Shown here: in pieces, positions 36,194 to 45,437 of the stretch
Numbering within the stretch: position 1 is the first letter of the stretch
Layout: each line of letters starts with the position of its first letter
Source of the DNA: Candidatus Hodarchaeota archaeon
GTDB taxonomy: Archaea; Asgardarchaeota; Heimdallarchaeia; Hodarchaeales; Hodarchaeaceae
Direction: 5' to 3'
Length of the DNA stretch: 54,773 nt
NCBI GenBank assembly: GCA_016839815.1
Contig: JAEOTM010000196.1
Location: 1 to 54,773, forward strand
Notes under the pieces: generated by a model
What the model was told of the DNA's origin: nothing
The model's input: only the letters and a program-made list of their open reading frames with translations
The model's database searches: none
Translations under genes and position numbers: made by a program

Positions 36194-36419
36194 CAAGTGT
36201 TTGCATACAGAAAATTCAATCTGTCTGTTTGATTCTCTTCACGTTCTTTTTATGTTTCAACTAAAAAAATCTTAGTATATTCATGATTGTGAGGGAGAAT
36301 ATCAAATAAATACTTGATCATTAATCGCAATATTTGAACGACAATAACCTATATTCACTTAAATCGTAAAATTAAGACGAAATGTTTCATTAGATCAGGC
36401 ACAATCGGAGCAGAATCTG

Positions 36420-38252
36420 TTGGAATCAAAAATATGGGATGTCATATGCGTGGGAGGTGGCCCTGCCGGGCTTTCGTGTGCAATTCGGGCTGCAGAATTA
36501 GGAAGAAGTGTTCTTGTCCTTGAAGCTAGATCTGGATCGGCTACTGCAGGTAGTATGATGGTTGATGGTTATCCAGGTTTTTTTAGCATAACTCGTCAAG
36601 AATTACTGGATAAAATGGCCAGACAAGCGAAGTATCATGCTACAATCAGATATGCGGAGAAAGTAAGCCGACTAGAACTCGAAGGAAATATAAAACGGGT
36701 TTATTCAACGGTAGTACGGGGCGAATTTTTCTCTGAGGAGATTATGTACGAAGGTAAAACAGTATTAATTGCCACTGGATTACACCCGAAGAAACTTAAT
36801 GTTCCTGGAGAACGAAAATTCCGTTCTAAGGGAATTTATTATAATAATCCTCCAGAGGGGGAATATGAAGAAAAAAATGTTATCATCATTGGTCATAATT
36901 CATGGGCTGTTCGTAATGCTCTTCATTATGATTCAGTAGGAGCACATGTCAGCTTAATTACTGCTAGAAGCACCTTTGATGCTCATCCCGCCTTATTAAG
37001 AAGATTGAACGAGAGTTTTGTAGATATTCGTTTTGGACATGAAGTCATTTCATTTGAGGGTGAGTTAAAAGTTAAAAAAGTGAATTTGAAAAGTCCTGCA
37101 GGTGAGAAGGTTTCGATATTAACTGATATTGTAGTCATTCTAAGTAGTAAAATAAAAAATCGTGAATTATTCATGAATGCTGGCTTAGCCATTACACCTG
37201 AAGGAAAGATCATCATAAACTCAGCAAATCAGGATACTAATCTTTCTGGAGTATTTGCTGCGGGAAGTGCGATAAGAGGAGATTCTATTGTGGGTATTGA
37301 TGCAGCAGAAGGACAAACTGCGGCAATGCAGATTTCTCGACATCTTACCGATCTAGAAAAAGAAGAAAGTGTTTCACAACCAGAAAAATTAACGACTACA
37401 TTAGAACAAAGATTTGTTGAAGGTAAAAGTGTGATTTTGGAAAAGGTTGATCTCTCTACAGAAATAATCAAATGGGTCGTGGAGGCTCCTCGTATTGCAG
37501 AAAAATGTCAACCTGGACAATTTGTCATTATACGTATAAATGATTATGGTGAAAGAATTCCTCTAACAATTGCTGATTTTGATAGGGATGCAGGAACGAT
37601 TACCCTTATTTTTCAGAAAATAGGGAAGAGTACAAAACTAATGGGTAAATTAAAGACGGGAGATCATATTTTGAATTTACTCGGTCCGCTAGGTGCACCA
37701 GTGAAAATTGAAAAGTGGGGAACAGTTGCAGTATTAGGTGGAGGATGTGGAGTTGCACCTGTATTACCGAAAACAAAAGCGATGAGAGAAATTGGAAATT
37801 ATGTGGTAAGTATCATTTCCGCTCGAACAGGATCCCTCCTAATTTGCCAAGATGATATGAAAGAAGCCAGTGATGAATTACACATTGCTACAGATGACGG
37901 TACATTAGGTCACCACGGATTTGGACTGGATTTACTGCAAAAATTCATCAATGAAGGGAGAAAGTTCGATCATGTGGTAGCTGTAGGACCTATCCCTATG
38001 ATGAGGGCCGTTGTAAATTTCACAAAGAAGCATAATATTCCCACTATAGTGTCTTTAGCTCCCTTAATGGTGGATGGAACAGGAATGTGTGGAGCCTGTC
38101 GTGTTACTGTGGGGGGTAAAGTGAAGTTTGCATGTGTAGACGGACCAAACTTCGATGGATTAAAGGTTGATTTTGATGAATTAACTCTTCGGTCACGAGC
38201 ATATCGTTATGAGGAACGAATCTCACTAGAACATATGTCACGTACAAATTAA
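36420..38252 (+). CDS. Flavoprotein (thioredoxin-reductase-like) fused to NfnA
   Basis: Residues 1-310 form a TrxR-like flavoprotein: FAD motif GGGPAGLSCAIRAAELG near residue 13, TVLIATGLHPK, a second nucleotide fold NVIIIGHNSWAVRNA and the terminal GVFAAGSAIRGDSIVGIDA. The redox CxxC of thioredoxin reductase is absent (NNPPEGEYEEK), so it cannot reduce thioredoxin in the usual way. Residues 320-610 are a full NfnA domain with QPGQFVIIRIND, VLGGGCGVAPVLP and the [2Fe-2S] site DGTGMCGACRV with FACVDGPNF. The start is TTG 36420 with GGAG about ten bases upstream. It precedes a second nfnB gene by 15 bases and likely forms one complex with it. Confidence 0.82.
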   Translation: MESKIWDVICVGGGPAGLSCAIRAAELGRSVLVLEARSGSATAGSMMVDGYPGFFSITRQELLDKMARQAKYHATIRYAEKVSRLELEGNIKRVYSTVVRGEFFSEEIMYEGKTVLIATGLHPKKLNVPGERKFRSKGIYYNNPPEGEYEEKNVIIIGHNSWAVRNALHYDSVGAHVSLITARSTFDAHPALLRRLNESFVDIRFGHEVISFEGELKVKKVNLKSPAGEKVSILTDIVVILSSKIKNRELFMNAGLAITPEGKIIINSANQDTNLSGVFAAGSAIRGDSIVGIDAAEGQTAAMQISRHLTDLEKEESVSQPEKLTTTLEQRFVEGKSVILEKVDLSTEIIKWVVEAPRIAEKCQPGQFVIIRINDYGERIPLTIADFDRDAGTITLIFQKIGKSTKLMGKLKTGDHILNLLGPLGAPVKIEKWGTVAVLGGGCGVAPVLPKTKAMREIGNYVVSIISARTGSLLICQDDMKEASDELHIATDDGTLGHHGFGLDLLQKFINEGRKFDHVVAVGPIPMMRAVVNFTKKHNIPTIVSLAPLMVDGTGMCGACRVTVGGKVKFACVDGPNFDGLKVDFDELTLRSRAYRYEERISLEHMSRTN

Positions 38253-38267
38253 GGAGTCTTGAACAAT

Positions 38268-39680
38268 ATGAGTGAAGAACGGGAAAAAAGAAAACAAAAA
38301 ATAAAGAAAAAACGTACCCACATGAGTGTTCAAGAATCTCGTGAGCGGATTCGTAATTTCAACGAGGTTGCTCTTGGGTACACTGCGGAAGAAGTTCTCG
38401 AGGAAGCATCACGCTGTTTGAAATGCAAGAAACCCCGGTGTGTAAAAGGCTGTCCTGTAAATGTTCAAATTCCTGAATTCATTGAAAAAATACTTGAGAA
38501 TGATATTAATGGCGCGAAAGATATTATTCTCTGTACTAATAGTCTTCCAGCTATAACAGGACGAGTATGTCCACAAGAAAACCAGTGTCAAGAATTTTGC
38601 ATTCATCCTAATGCAATTTCCATTGGTAATTTAGAACGATATGTAGCTGATAATGGACAGATTGGAGAAAGACAAACAAAAAGTGATCTTGGAACAAAAG
38701 TTGCAGTTATTGGTTCTGGCCCCTCAGGATTGACGTGTGCAGCTGAACTCGCAACATTAGGCCATAACGTGACTGTTTATGAAGCACTACACGAATACGG
38801 TGGTGTTCTTACTTATGGTATTCCAGAATTTCGGATGCCAAAATCCATTGTTAATGAAGAGATTGAATCTGTCATGGCTTTAGGGGTAAAATTTGAAAAA
38901 GATGTGCTTGTTGGGAGAACAATTACTGTAAATGAGCTTTTAGAGAAACATCAATGTAATGCAGTTTATGTTGCCTCAGGAGCAGGAACACCGAATTTTC
39001 TGGGAATTCCTGGAGAAAATTTCAATGGAGTTTTTTCTGCAAATGAATTTCTTACTCGAGTTAACCTATTGAAAGGATACCAATTTCCAGATTTCGATAC
39101 ACCAGTAACCATCGGGGAAAAAGTAGCTGTTATTGGAGCTGGGAATGTTGCTATGGATTGTGCTCGGACTTCTCTTCGGTTAGGTGCACGAGAGGTCGAT
39201 ATTATCTATCGTCGATCCGAAGGAGAAATACCAGCTCGTTTAGAAGAAATAATTCACGCTAAAGATGAGGGAGTCGTAATTGGAGAATTAACATCGCCCT
39301 TAGAGATAATCGGAGATAATAAAGGGAATGTGGTGGGTCTTAAATGCATGAAAATGGATCTAGGAGAGAAAGATGCCTCTGGTCGTAGAAGACCGATTCC
39401 AATTCCAGAAACAGAGTTTATTTTTCCTGTGGATACAGTGATTATTGCTATTGGTCAACGCCCTAATCAACTGATAGCTCAAACAACTGAAGGACTGGAG
39501 ATTACTAAGTGGGGGACGTTTGTTCATAATGAAGAAACTGGAGCAACAACACGGGAAAGAATTTTTTGTGGAGGAGATGTAGCAACAGGTGCAGCAACAG
39601 TGATACTTGCTATGGAGGCTGGACGAAAAGCAGCTAAAGCAATTCACGAAATGATTCTAGAGAAAGATCTACAAGGGTAG
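38268..39680 (+). CDS. nfnB: NfnB-like NADPH-dependent flavoprotein, second copy
   Basis: The 470-residue protein has normal NfnB length without the extra tail. A basic extension (EREKRKQKIKKKRTH) precedes Fe-S motifs CLKCKKPRCVKGCP and CPQENQCQEFC. The FAD site is IGSGPSGL with GGVLTYGIPEFRMP; the NADPH site is VIGAGNVAMDCARTSLRLG. It pairs with the upstream NfnA fusion as the beta subunit. ATG 38268 is chosen over the in-frame TTG 38259, because AAGGAG at 38251-38256 sits 11 bases before the ATG but only 2 before the TTG. Confidence 0.87.
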   Translation: MSEEREKRKQKIKKKRTHMSVQESRERIRNFNEVALGYTAEEVLEEASRCLKCKKPRCVKGCPVNVQIPEFIEKILENDINGAKDIILCTNSLPAITGRVCPQENQCQEFCIHPNAISIGNLERYVADNGQIGERQTKSDLGTKVAVIGSGPSGLTCAAELATLGHNVTVYEALHEYGGVLTYGIPEFRMPKSIVNEEIESVMALGVKFEKDVLVGRTITVNELLEKHQCNAVYVASGAGTPNFLGIPGENFNGVFSANEFLTRVNLLKGYQFPDFDTPVTIGEKVAVIGAGNVAMDCARTSLRLGAREVDIIYRRSEGEIPARLEEIIHAKDEGVVIGELTSPLEIIGDNKGNVVGLKCMKMDLGEKDASGRRRPIPIPETEFIFPVDTVIIAIGQRPNQLIAQTTEGLEITKWGTFVHNEETGATTRERIFCGGDVATGAATVILAMEAGRKAAKAIHEMILEKDLQG

Positions 39681-39736
39681 ATCGTCCAAAGATCGGACTT
39701 ATATTTTGCTAGATATTATTTGATATTTTCAGAAAT

Positions 39737-39766
39737 CCCAAGACGAGAGGGTTGGGTAATATTTTT
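39737..39766 (+). terminator. Hairpin with T-run after nfnB
   Basis: CCCAA (39737-39741) and TTGGG (39752-39756) form a stem around a 10-base loop, followed by TAATATTTTT. It lies about 60 bases after the second nfnB stop, so it could end the second redox operon. The stem is short. Confidence 0.35.
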
Positions 39767-39853
39767 GTGTGTCTAATAGTGATAGTAAGAATAATTATGA
39801 CAGAAAGATTTCTTAAACACTTACTACCAAATTAGGGTAGAAGGTGAGAAACC

Positions 39854-40351
39854 ATGAAAGAAAAATGGCAAGTTGTACCAAAAAGGGTGGGGAGAAGTAG
39901 AAAGATTCAAGTCCGCCAATTTGAACCTGAAGAGATATTTATTGAATTTGAATTACATGTAAATGATCCAGATTCCACTCAGGATGCTATAGACGAAGCA
40001 ACACAATTAGCTATTGCCTATCTTGATGCCGAAGAAAAACGATTACGCAAATCTCCTGAGTCCAAACCTCAAGTGAAATCACCTAAACAAAGTGTAAAGA
40101 AGGAATTTACAATACAAATCACAGATGAGGGGAAAAAATTAGGGAAATTCAATATTAACAGATCAAATGATGTTCAATTTGAAAATTTTGTCCATTTATG
40201 GCTTGAAATTGATAATGAAAAGATATATGTCGGATATCTTAGAAAAGATATTGGAGATTTTACAATAAAGGACAAAAATAAGAGTCTTCTAGAGAAGTAT
40301 GGTGTCCAAAGAGGAAAGCATTTTAGAATAATGCAAAAATTAAGTACCTAA
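39854..40351 (+). CDS. Unknown soluble protein preceding MEMO gene
   Basis: This 165-residue protein has a strong ribosome-binding site, GGTGAG, about six bases before ATG 39854. Its N-terminal 70 residues (RQFEPEEIFIEFELHVNDPD) may be a small beta-alpha unit; a Lys/Pro-rich linker (ESKPQVKSPKQSVKK) joins it to a C-terminal beta-rich unit (VHLWLEIDNEKIYVGYL). No family recognised. The MEMO gene follows 25 bases later, so cotranscription is likely. Confidence 0.55.
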   Translation: MKEKWQVVPKRVGRSRKIQVRQFEPEEIFIEFELHVNDPDSTQDAIDEATQLAIAYLDAEEKRLRKSPESKPQVKSPKQSVKKEFTIQITDEGKKLGKFNINRSNDVQFENFVHLWLEIDNEKIYVGYLRKDIGDFTIKDKNKSLLEKYGVQRGKHFRIMQKLST

Positions 40352-40376
40352 ATTGTCACCAAGTTGGGATGAGAAA

Positions 40377-41267
40377 ATGGATCGACAAAGTCGGCATGCA
40401 GGTAGTTGGTATGAAGGTTCGAAAAAAACCTTATCACAACAGATTCATAATTTATTTCTTGACAAACAATGGGGTTATGGAGCGGATCCTCTTGAGAATT
40501 TAGATGATAGGGAATTTGACCCCCATCTTATTGGAATAGTTTCTCCCCATGCAGGATACGTTTATAGTGGACCTATTGCTTCTCATGGGTTTGCAGAAGT
40601 GTTTAAACGGCTGGAGAAAATTGACACAATTGTAATTTTAGGCCCTAATCATCAAGGATTAGGTGCACCCATTTCACTCTATCCTGATGGGCAATGGCAC
40701 AATCCTCTCGGATCTGTGAGTATTGATACGGAGTTTATTGAATATGCTAAGAAGTATGATTTTGGTTCCCTCCAAGGACGAATTGGGTTTGAACGACTTG
40801 CACATGTGAATGAACATTCGATCGATATCCAACTCCCTTTCTTACAGTATCTCTACAAAGGCCAGTTTAAGATTGTACCAATTTGCATTGGAGATCAGTC
40901 TTTTGATCCAACGGTTTCCACACTTTCAGCATTTTTAAAAGATTATATAAGCTCCCATTCAGAAAAAAGAATTCTAGTAGTAGCTAGTAGTGATTTCTCA
41001 CATGAACATAATTATGATCTTGTTGTCAAGAACGATAAGACGATGTTATCCTATTTGGAATCTATGAATCTACAAGAAGCTGAACAATTCAGACAAAGAA
41101 TAAGAATGACCATGTGCGGATATGCCCCCATATTCACCCTTATTCAGACCGCAAAAAATTTGGGGAATCCGTCAGTTCAGGTTCTAAAATACGCGAACAG
41201 CACGGATATACGACCAGGAGGAGGTTATACGGTCGGTTACGCGAGTATTCTAGTTAGATCATCTTAA
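40377..41267 (+). CDS. MEMO1 family protein
   Basis: MEMO proteins are dioxygenase-fold metal-binding proteins. The 296-residue protein has the family features SRHAGSWYEG, VSPHAGYVYSGPIASHG, VILGPNHQGLG, PICIGDQ, VVASSDFSHE and a late MCGYAPIFTLI. The metal ligands of human MEMO1 (two His and one Cys) correspond to the His in PHAGY, one in HVNEHS and the Cys in MCGY. The start is ATG 40377, giving MDRQSRHAG; an upstream TTG (40353) is possible. Archaeal genomes often link MEMO to AMMECR1, but none is seen here. Confidence 0.88.
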   Translation: MDRQSRHAGSWYEGSKKTLSQQIHNLFLDKQWGYGADPLENLDDREFDPHLIGIVSPHAGYVYSGPIASHGFAEVFKRLEKIDTIVILGPNHQGLGAPISLYPDGQWHNPLGSVSIDTEFIEYAKKYDFGSLQGRIGFERLAHVNEHSIDIQLPFLQYLYKGQFKIVPICIGDQSFDPTVSTLSAFLKDYISSHSEKRILVVASSDFSHEHNYDLVVKNDKTMLSYLESMNLQEAEQFRQRIRMTMCGYAPIFTLIQTAKNLGNPSVQVLKYANSTDIRPGGGYTVGYASILVRSS

Positions 41268-41306
41268 ATTTTTACTTAAAACACCTATTTTATTGGAAAT
41301 AAGAAA

Positions 41307-42269
41307 ATGAGTTCAGATATCTTAGTAGTAGGAAAAGTTGCTTATAAAATCAGTTTCAATGTTCTAAACAACTTCTCAAAATTTACCGAGTTAGACATTC
41401 ATCAGACGGGAAATGCACAACGAGAATATGATGGTATGGCTTCTAATATAGTTTATGGATTAAGTATACTAGGAGATTCACCAATCCTTACTTCTATGGT
41501 GGGTAAAGACTTTGATTGGTACTTCAAACCTCATTTTGAGCAGTTAGGTGTAAAATTAAGGATATTTCATGATTTTGAAAAAGAAACTGCTTGTAACTAC
41601 CATTTAATGGATGAGAATGACCATTACGTCATTTTGCAGCAAAATAATTGTTATAATTACATTGCTGAACAATCCATGGAAGAAAAATTCCCTCCAAAAC
41701 TCTTTGATAAGCTTAATGTAATTTTTGTAGGGACAGGAAAGGTGGAAGCAGATGTAAAATTCCTTAACTATCTTCATGACATGAATAAAAGCATTCCTGT
41801 AGTATATTCCCCTGATGGGAATATAAATGAGGTTTCCCAATGGAGATTCTCTCAACTTTTAGAGAAAATTTCGATACTTATTTGTGAAGAGAGTGAATTA
41901 CAGATTCTCGAAAAAAAGGCTAAAGAATCTCGTTTTGATTTCTTAATGAAATTTCCGCGCCTTAAATATATAATTTCTATGGAGACACGTTCTAAAGTCA
42001 TAATTCATGCAAGAGAAATGAAGATAAAAGTCACTGAAGGACCAATCACAGATGAAATATCTATTGATGGATGGCAAGATGCATTCCGCGCAGGTTTAAT
42101 ATCTGGAGTGTCAAAAAAGAAACCAATTGATGATGCTGCAAAATTGGCTGCCTCACTCGCTTCTTATTATGTAGAATCACAAGGCCATCATAAATACTCA
42201 CCTAGTATTGAACAGGTTCAACTACGAGCATTTGAAGTAAAAACAATTAAGAAAGATAGAATGAACTAG
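41307..42269 (+). CDS. PfkB-family carbohydrate/nucleoside kinase
   Basis: The 320-residue ribokinase-fold protein begins DILVVGKVAYKI and has DGMASNIVYGLSILG in the substrate-binding region. The catalytic GxxD region is DGWQDAFRAGLISG, which keeps the Asp base in GWQD although the usual second Gly is Gln. LTSMVGKDFDWYF matches the expected VGxDxxG site. The substrate (sugar, nucleoside or hydroxymethylpyrimidine) cannot be judged. It starts 39 bases after MEMO, likely in the same transcript. Confidence 0.72.
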   Translation: MSSDILVVGKVAYKISFNVLNNFSKFTELDIHQTGNAQREYDGMASNIVYGLSILGDSPILTSMVGKDFDWYFKPHFEQLGVKLRIFHDFEKETACNYHLMDENDHYVILQQNNCYNYIAEQSMEEKFPPKLFDKLNVIFVGTGKVEADVKFLNYLHDMNKSIPVVYSPDGNINEVSQWRFSQLLEKISILICEESELQILEKKAKESRFDFLMKFPRLKYIISMETRSKVIIHAREMKIKVTEGPITDEISIDGWQDAFRAGLISGVSKKKPIDDAAKLAASLASYYVESQGHHKYSPSIEQVQLRAFEVKTIKKDRMN

Positions 42270-42279
42270 GACATACAAG

Positions 42280-42657
42280 TTAGGTGGCAATCCCTCTTGC
42301 GGTAGCTCCGTGACTCCATAATGAAATCTGTTTGAAATTAACAAATTCTAACCCTATTTCCTCTAATTCTTTTCTTACAACCATTTTAATACGATTCACG
42401 ATAATGGGCCTTTGATTAACAATTTCATCTTCATTAATATCCTTGAGAATTAAATCAATATGACGTTGAATTTGAAAGTAGAGAAAAACATTAACAGAGT
42501 CAAGATCTAGATTTCCCTCTGTGACTTGTGCGAACAAATCTAGATCCTTTGTATGATAGTTAAGAATACCTCGGAAATCAATTTCAACATTATTATGGGG
42601 AGATATACGTGTATAGGCGAAATCAAGTGAGTAAATACAGTACTCTTTAATTTCCAT
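42280..42657 (-). CDS. Unknown small protein, downstream of adenine deaminase
   Basis: The 125-residue protein has a beta-rich first half (VEIDFRGILNYHTKDLDLF; DSVNVFLYFQIQRHIDLIL) and a helical second half ending RKELEEIGLEFVNFKQISLW. The latter resembles, weakly, the end of SPFH/prohibitin-type domains. No transmembrane segment is present. It starts 17 bases after the adenine deaminase stop and is probably cotranscribed. ATG at 42655-42657. Confidence 0.5.
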   Translation of the reverse strand: MEIKEYCIYSLDFAYTRISPHNNVEIDFRGILNYHTKDLDLFAQVTEGNLDLDSVNVFLYFQIQRHIDLILKDINEDEIVNQRPIIVNRIKMVVRKELEEIGLEFVNFKQISLWSHGATARGIAT

Positions 42658-42674
42658 ATGTAATATGCTTCCTA

Positions 42675-44468
42675 TTAGGTATTACTTGCTATTAACTCCG
42701 TGAAAGTAAATTTATCTACATCTACAAGTCCTTTATCAGTGATCTTCAAATGTGGAATTACTGGAAGGGCCATGAATGATAAAGCCATTAGTGGTTCATC
42801 AAATGTTGACACTTCATCCCGAAAAATATGATTAATTGCTTCTAGTTCATGAAGTAAGGTTTGAAAAGATTGAGTACTCATTAAACCACCAAATGGGAGG
42901 GGGACTTTACCAACCTTATCGTCTGCGATTACAACATATCCCCCTTTGATACCTTGTAGTAAGCTAATTGCTTCTACCATAGTTTCATGATCAGTACCTG
43001 CAACTAATAAATTATGACTATCATGGGCAACAGTTGTAGCCATAGCAAATTGCTCTGCAGTAATCTTAAAACCTTGGATAAATGCGTTTGAAATATTACC
43101 ATTAACCCCATATCTCTCTAAGACAGAAATAGCTAATACATCTTCTTTAGGATTTGGATGAATCCATCCGTCTTTAACCTCTAAAGTTACTTGTTTTAAA
43201 TCAGTGAGGAGGGAATTTGGAAGAACACCGATGACATTGACGGGATAAAATCCGTTTTCTACTGAAGTTTTTGCTTGTAATTTTTCCATGGAAGGAGGAT
43301 TTAAGAGCTTAATTGTATCTTGAGCCCAATCAGGAATCGTAGAATCTGGGAATTCCCACAATAATTCATTGTTTAAGTAGACTAGATTACCTTGAGAAAT
43401 AACGGTTGAAACCTGAAATTCAGATAAATCATCCAATAAAATGACATCAGCTATCTTCCCAGGAGCAATGGAACCGATTTCATTGTGAAGATCTAGGTAT
43501 GTTGCTGCATTAATGGTCACCATTTGAATCGCAGTTAATACATCAATTCCTTCAGCGACAGCCATTCGGACATGAGCATTCATATGGCCATTAGAGACGA
43601 GATCAATCACATTTCGATCATCAGAGCATAGAGTACAATTCCGGAGATCAAGATCCTTATTATTAACAAGTTTTAATACGTTGTGCAGATCTTTAGCAAA
43701 AGATCCCTCTCGTGCCATAGTAATCATTCCTTTTCTTAGTTTCTCCAATAATTCTTCCCCTGTTGTGCTTTCATGATCGGATTTTATTCCCGTGGCGATA
43801 TAGGCATCTAAATCTCTCCCTGAAACGCCTGGACTGTGACCATCGATAACCGAAAGTTGTTTTCCTAAAAGAACTTTCTTCAATACACTTTCATTCTTGA
43901 ATAAGACTCCAGGGTAGTTCATTACTTCCCCTAATCCATAAAAACGAGGTTCTGTTCGAATGAACTCCTCAATTGAATTCTCATCAATTGTAAAGCCAGT
44001 TGTTTCAAGGCCTGGAGCTGCAGGAACACATGAAGGAATCTCTATTAGGAGTCGTAGTGGCTGTTTTTCTGCAAGATCGAGAAGTAATTTCAGACCTTTT
44101 TCTCCCAATGCATTCCCTATCTCATGAGGATCCATTATTGACGTTGTTGTTCCGTGGGGTACTACTAATCTAGCAAATTCTGAAGGTGGAAGCATAGTAC
44201 TTTCAATATGTAAATGAGATTCGATAAACCCAGGTGAGATATATTTTCCTTGTGCATCAACGACTTTTTTACAATTAGTTGGATCAAGGACTCCAGGTTC
44301 CGCAACGTTTGTAATTCGATCTTTATAAATTGCAATATCTGCTAAATATATCTCTCGAGTAAGAACGTTGAGAAGTGATCCATTCAAAATATGAATATCA
44401 GCAGGGATTTCTCCCCGTGCGCACGAAATTAACTCTTTAAGAAACGAAATATCCAAGTAAATCACCAA
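42675..44468 (-). CDS. adeC: Adenine deaminase
   Basis: This amidohydrolase converts adenine to hypoxanthine in purine salvage. The 597 residues have metal ligands HLH in ESHLHIEST (H85, H87), the signatures HGTTTSIMDPHEIGNALG, VIDGHSPGVSG and CTLCSDDRNV with the active-site Asp. The composite domain ends near KIADVILLDDL, and the C-terminal domain carries HDSHNLLVAGTD, typical of Ade. The start is GTG 44466-44468; an N-terminal extension seems unlikely. It lies 20 bases after the unknown protein gene upstream, so an operon is likely. Confidence 0.93.
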   Translation of the reverse strand: MVIYLDISFLKELISCARGEIPADIHILNGSLLNVLTREIYLADIAIYKDRITNVAEPGVLDPTNCKKVVDAQGKYISPGFIESHLHIESTMLPPSEFARLVVPHGTTTSIMDPHEIGNALGEKGLKLLLDLAEKQPLRLLIEIPSCVPAAPGLETTGFTIDENSIEEFIRTEPRFYGLGEVMNYPGVLFKNESVLKKVLLGKQLSVIDGHSPGVSGRDLDAYIATGIKSDHESTTGEELLEKLRKGMITMAREGSFAKDLHNVLKLVNNKDLDLRNCTLCSDDRNVIDLVSNGHMNAHVRMAVAEGIDVLTAIQMVTINAATYLDLHNEIGSIAPGKIADVILLDDLSEFQVSTVISQGNLVYLNNELLWEFPDSTIPDWAQDTIKLLNPPSMEKLQAKTSVENGFYPVNVIGVLPNSLLTDLKQVTLEVKDGWIHPNPKEDVLAISVLERYGVNGNISNAFIQGFKITAEQFAMATTVAHDSHNLLVAGTDHETMVEAISLLQGIKGGYVVIADDKVGKVPLPFGGLMSTQSFQTLLHELEAINHIFRDEVSTFDEPLMALSFMALPVIPHLKITDKGLVDVDKFTFTELIASNT

Positions 44469-44488
44469 GAATGGATGATGAAGAATAA

Positions 44489-45337
44489 TTAATGGAAGTA
44501 TTTTGTAATAAGATCTGCCAGACTCTCCGAATCAATCTCTTTTCGTTTATCGATTGATAAGGAGATTGAGTTTGAACTTTTGGAGAACTTTACACAATCA
44601 GTGATATTATCGAGAATTGCTTGTTTCAACATAACTGGTAAGCTCAAACGAAGAAATGCTTTGTTCCGCTCTGCAGTTTGATCCATATTATAATCAACAA
44701 TACTAATCAATTCTTCCGTTCGTGAGATTAAGCTATGAAAATCATCTTTAATAACCGTGACAACGGAGTCTTCACATTCTTTATTTTCTTCGAGTTCAAA
44801 GACTTCTTTCATCGTCGTCGTCATTGGATTAAGAACATTCTCGACAAAGGTAGCTAGCGATGTTTCTAGCTGTTCCTCAAAATCAATCTGAAGAAAATTA
44901 TTGAGGGCTACAAAGTAATCTTTTCTCAAAGGGCGTAATTCTGCAGTCGTTGCATAGAGATTCTTATCCGCTCTTCTTATGGATATTGGGTAAACATCTC
45001 CTCGGAATATTTCTAGATAACCAGTCTCGGGTACTTCTTCCGTGATGAGAGTATAACCTCCAATCAGCTGAGCTAACCCCTCAAAAAATTCAACGGTTAC
45101 CATTGGCATCAATTCTAGTGGATAATCATCATCTGGGCTGACACGATAGTTAACATTATCAACAGGGGAATTGAAAGTAATAATATCAATAATTTCCTGA
45201 GAACCGTCACGATTGATAGTGAAACTAATTTTTTCAGGAGTGACACTAAAGGATTTGAGTGTTTCTATTCCTGGTAAATTGAATTCTCTTGTTGTTGATC
45301 CTTGAATCGAAATCGGGGGATATAACATAAAATGCAT
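44489..45337 (-). CDS. Unknown soluble protein upstream of adenine deaminase
   Basis: I do not recognise this 282-residue protein. It has a beta-rich N-terminal half (KISFTINRDGSQEIIDII; VTVEFFEGLAQLIGGYTL), a patch LEIFRGDVYPISIRRADKN and a helical C-terminal half with acidic stretches (LEENKECEDSVV). No catalytic motif or membrane helix is visible. It lies 20 bases before adeC and 100 bases after the helicase gene, same strand. ATG 45335-45337; a second ATG is three codons on. Confidence 0.5.
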   Translation of the reverse strand: MHFMLYPPISIQGSTTREFNLPGIETLKSFSVTPEKISFTINRDGSQEIIDIITFNSPVDNVNYRVSPDDDYPLELMPMVTVEFFEGLAQLIGGYTLITEEVPETGYLEIFRGDVYPISIRRADKNLYATTAELRPLRKDYFVALNNFLQIDFEEQLETSLATFVENVLNPMTTTMKEVFELEENKECEDSVVTVIKDDFHSLISRTEELISIVDYNMDQTAERNKAFLRLSLPVMLKQAILDNITDCVKFSKSSNSISLSIDKRKEIDSESLADLITKYFH

Positions 45338-45437
45338 GCGGAATTCTCCAAATTACTTTCTTCAATGAGAAACGATAACGTGTAATATATGTGTTTTTTC
45401 CCCCGATTAAGGTTTCGTGTTGACAACTATTTTTCAA

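Noticed and set aside
45246..45437. Minus-strand 63-residue frame before the 44489-45337 gene
   Set aside because: It is out of frame with, and overlaps, the unknown gene; sequence looks random and no ribosome-binding site is seen.
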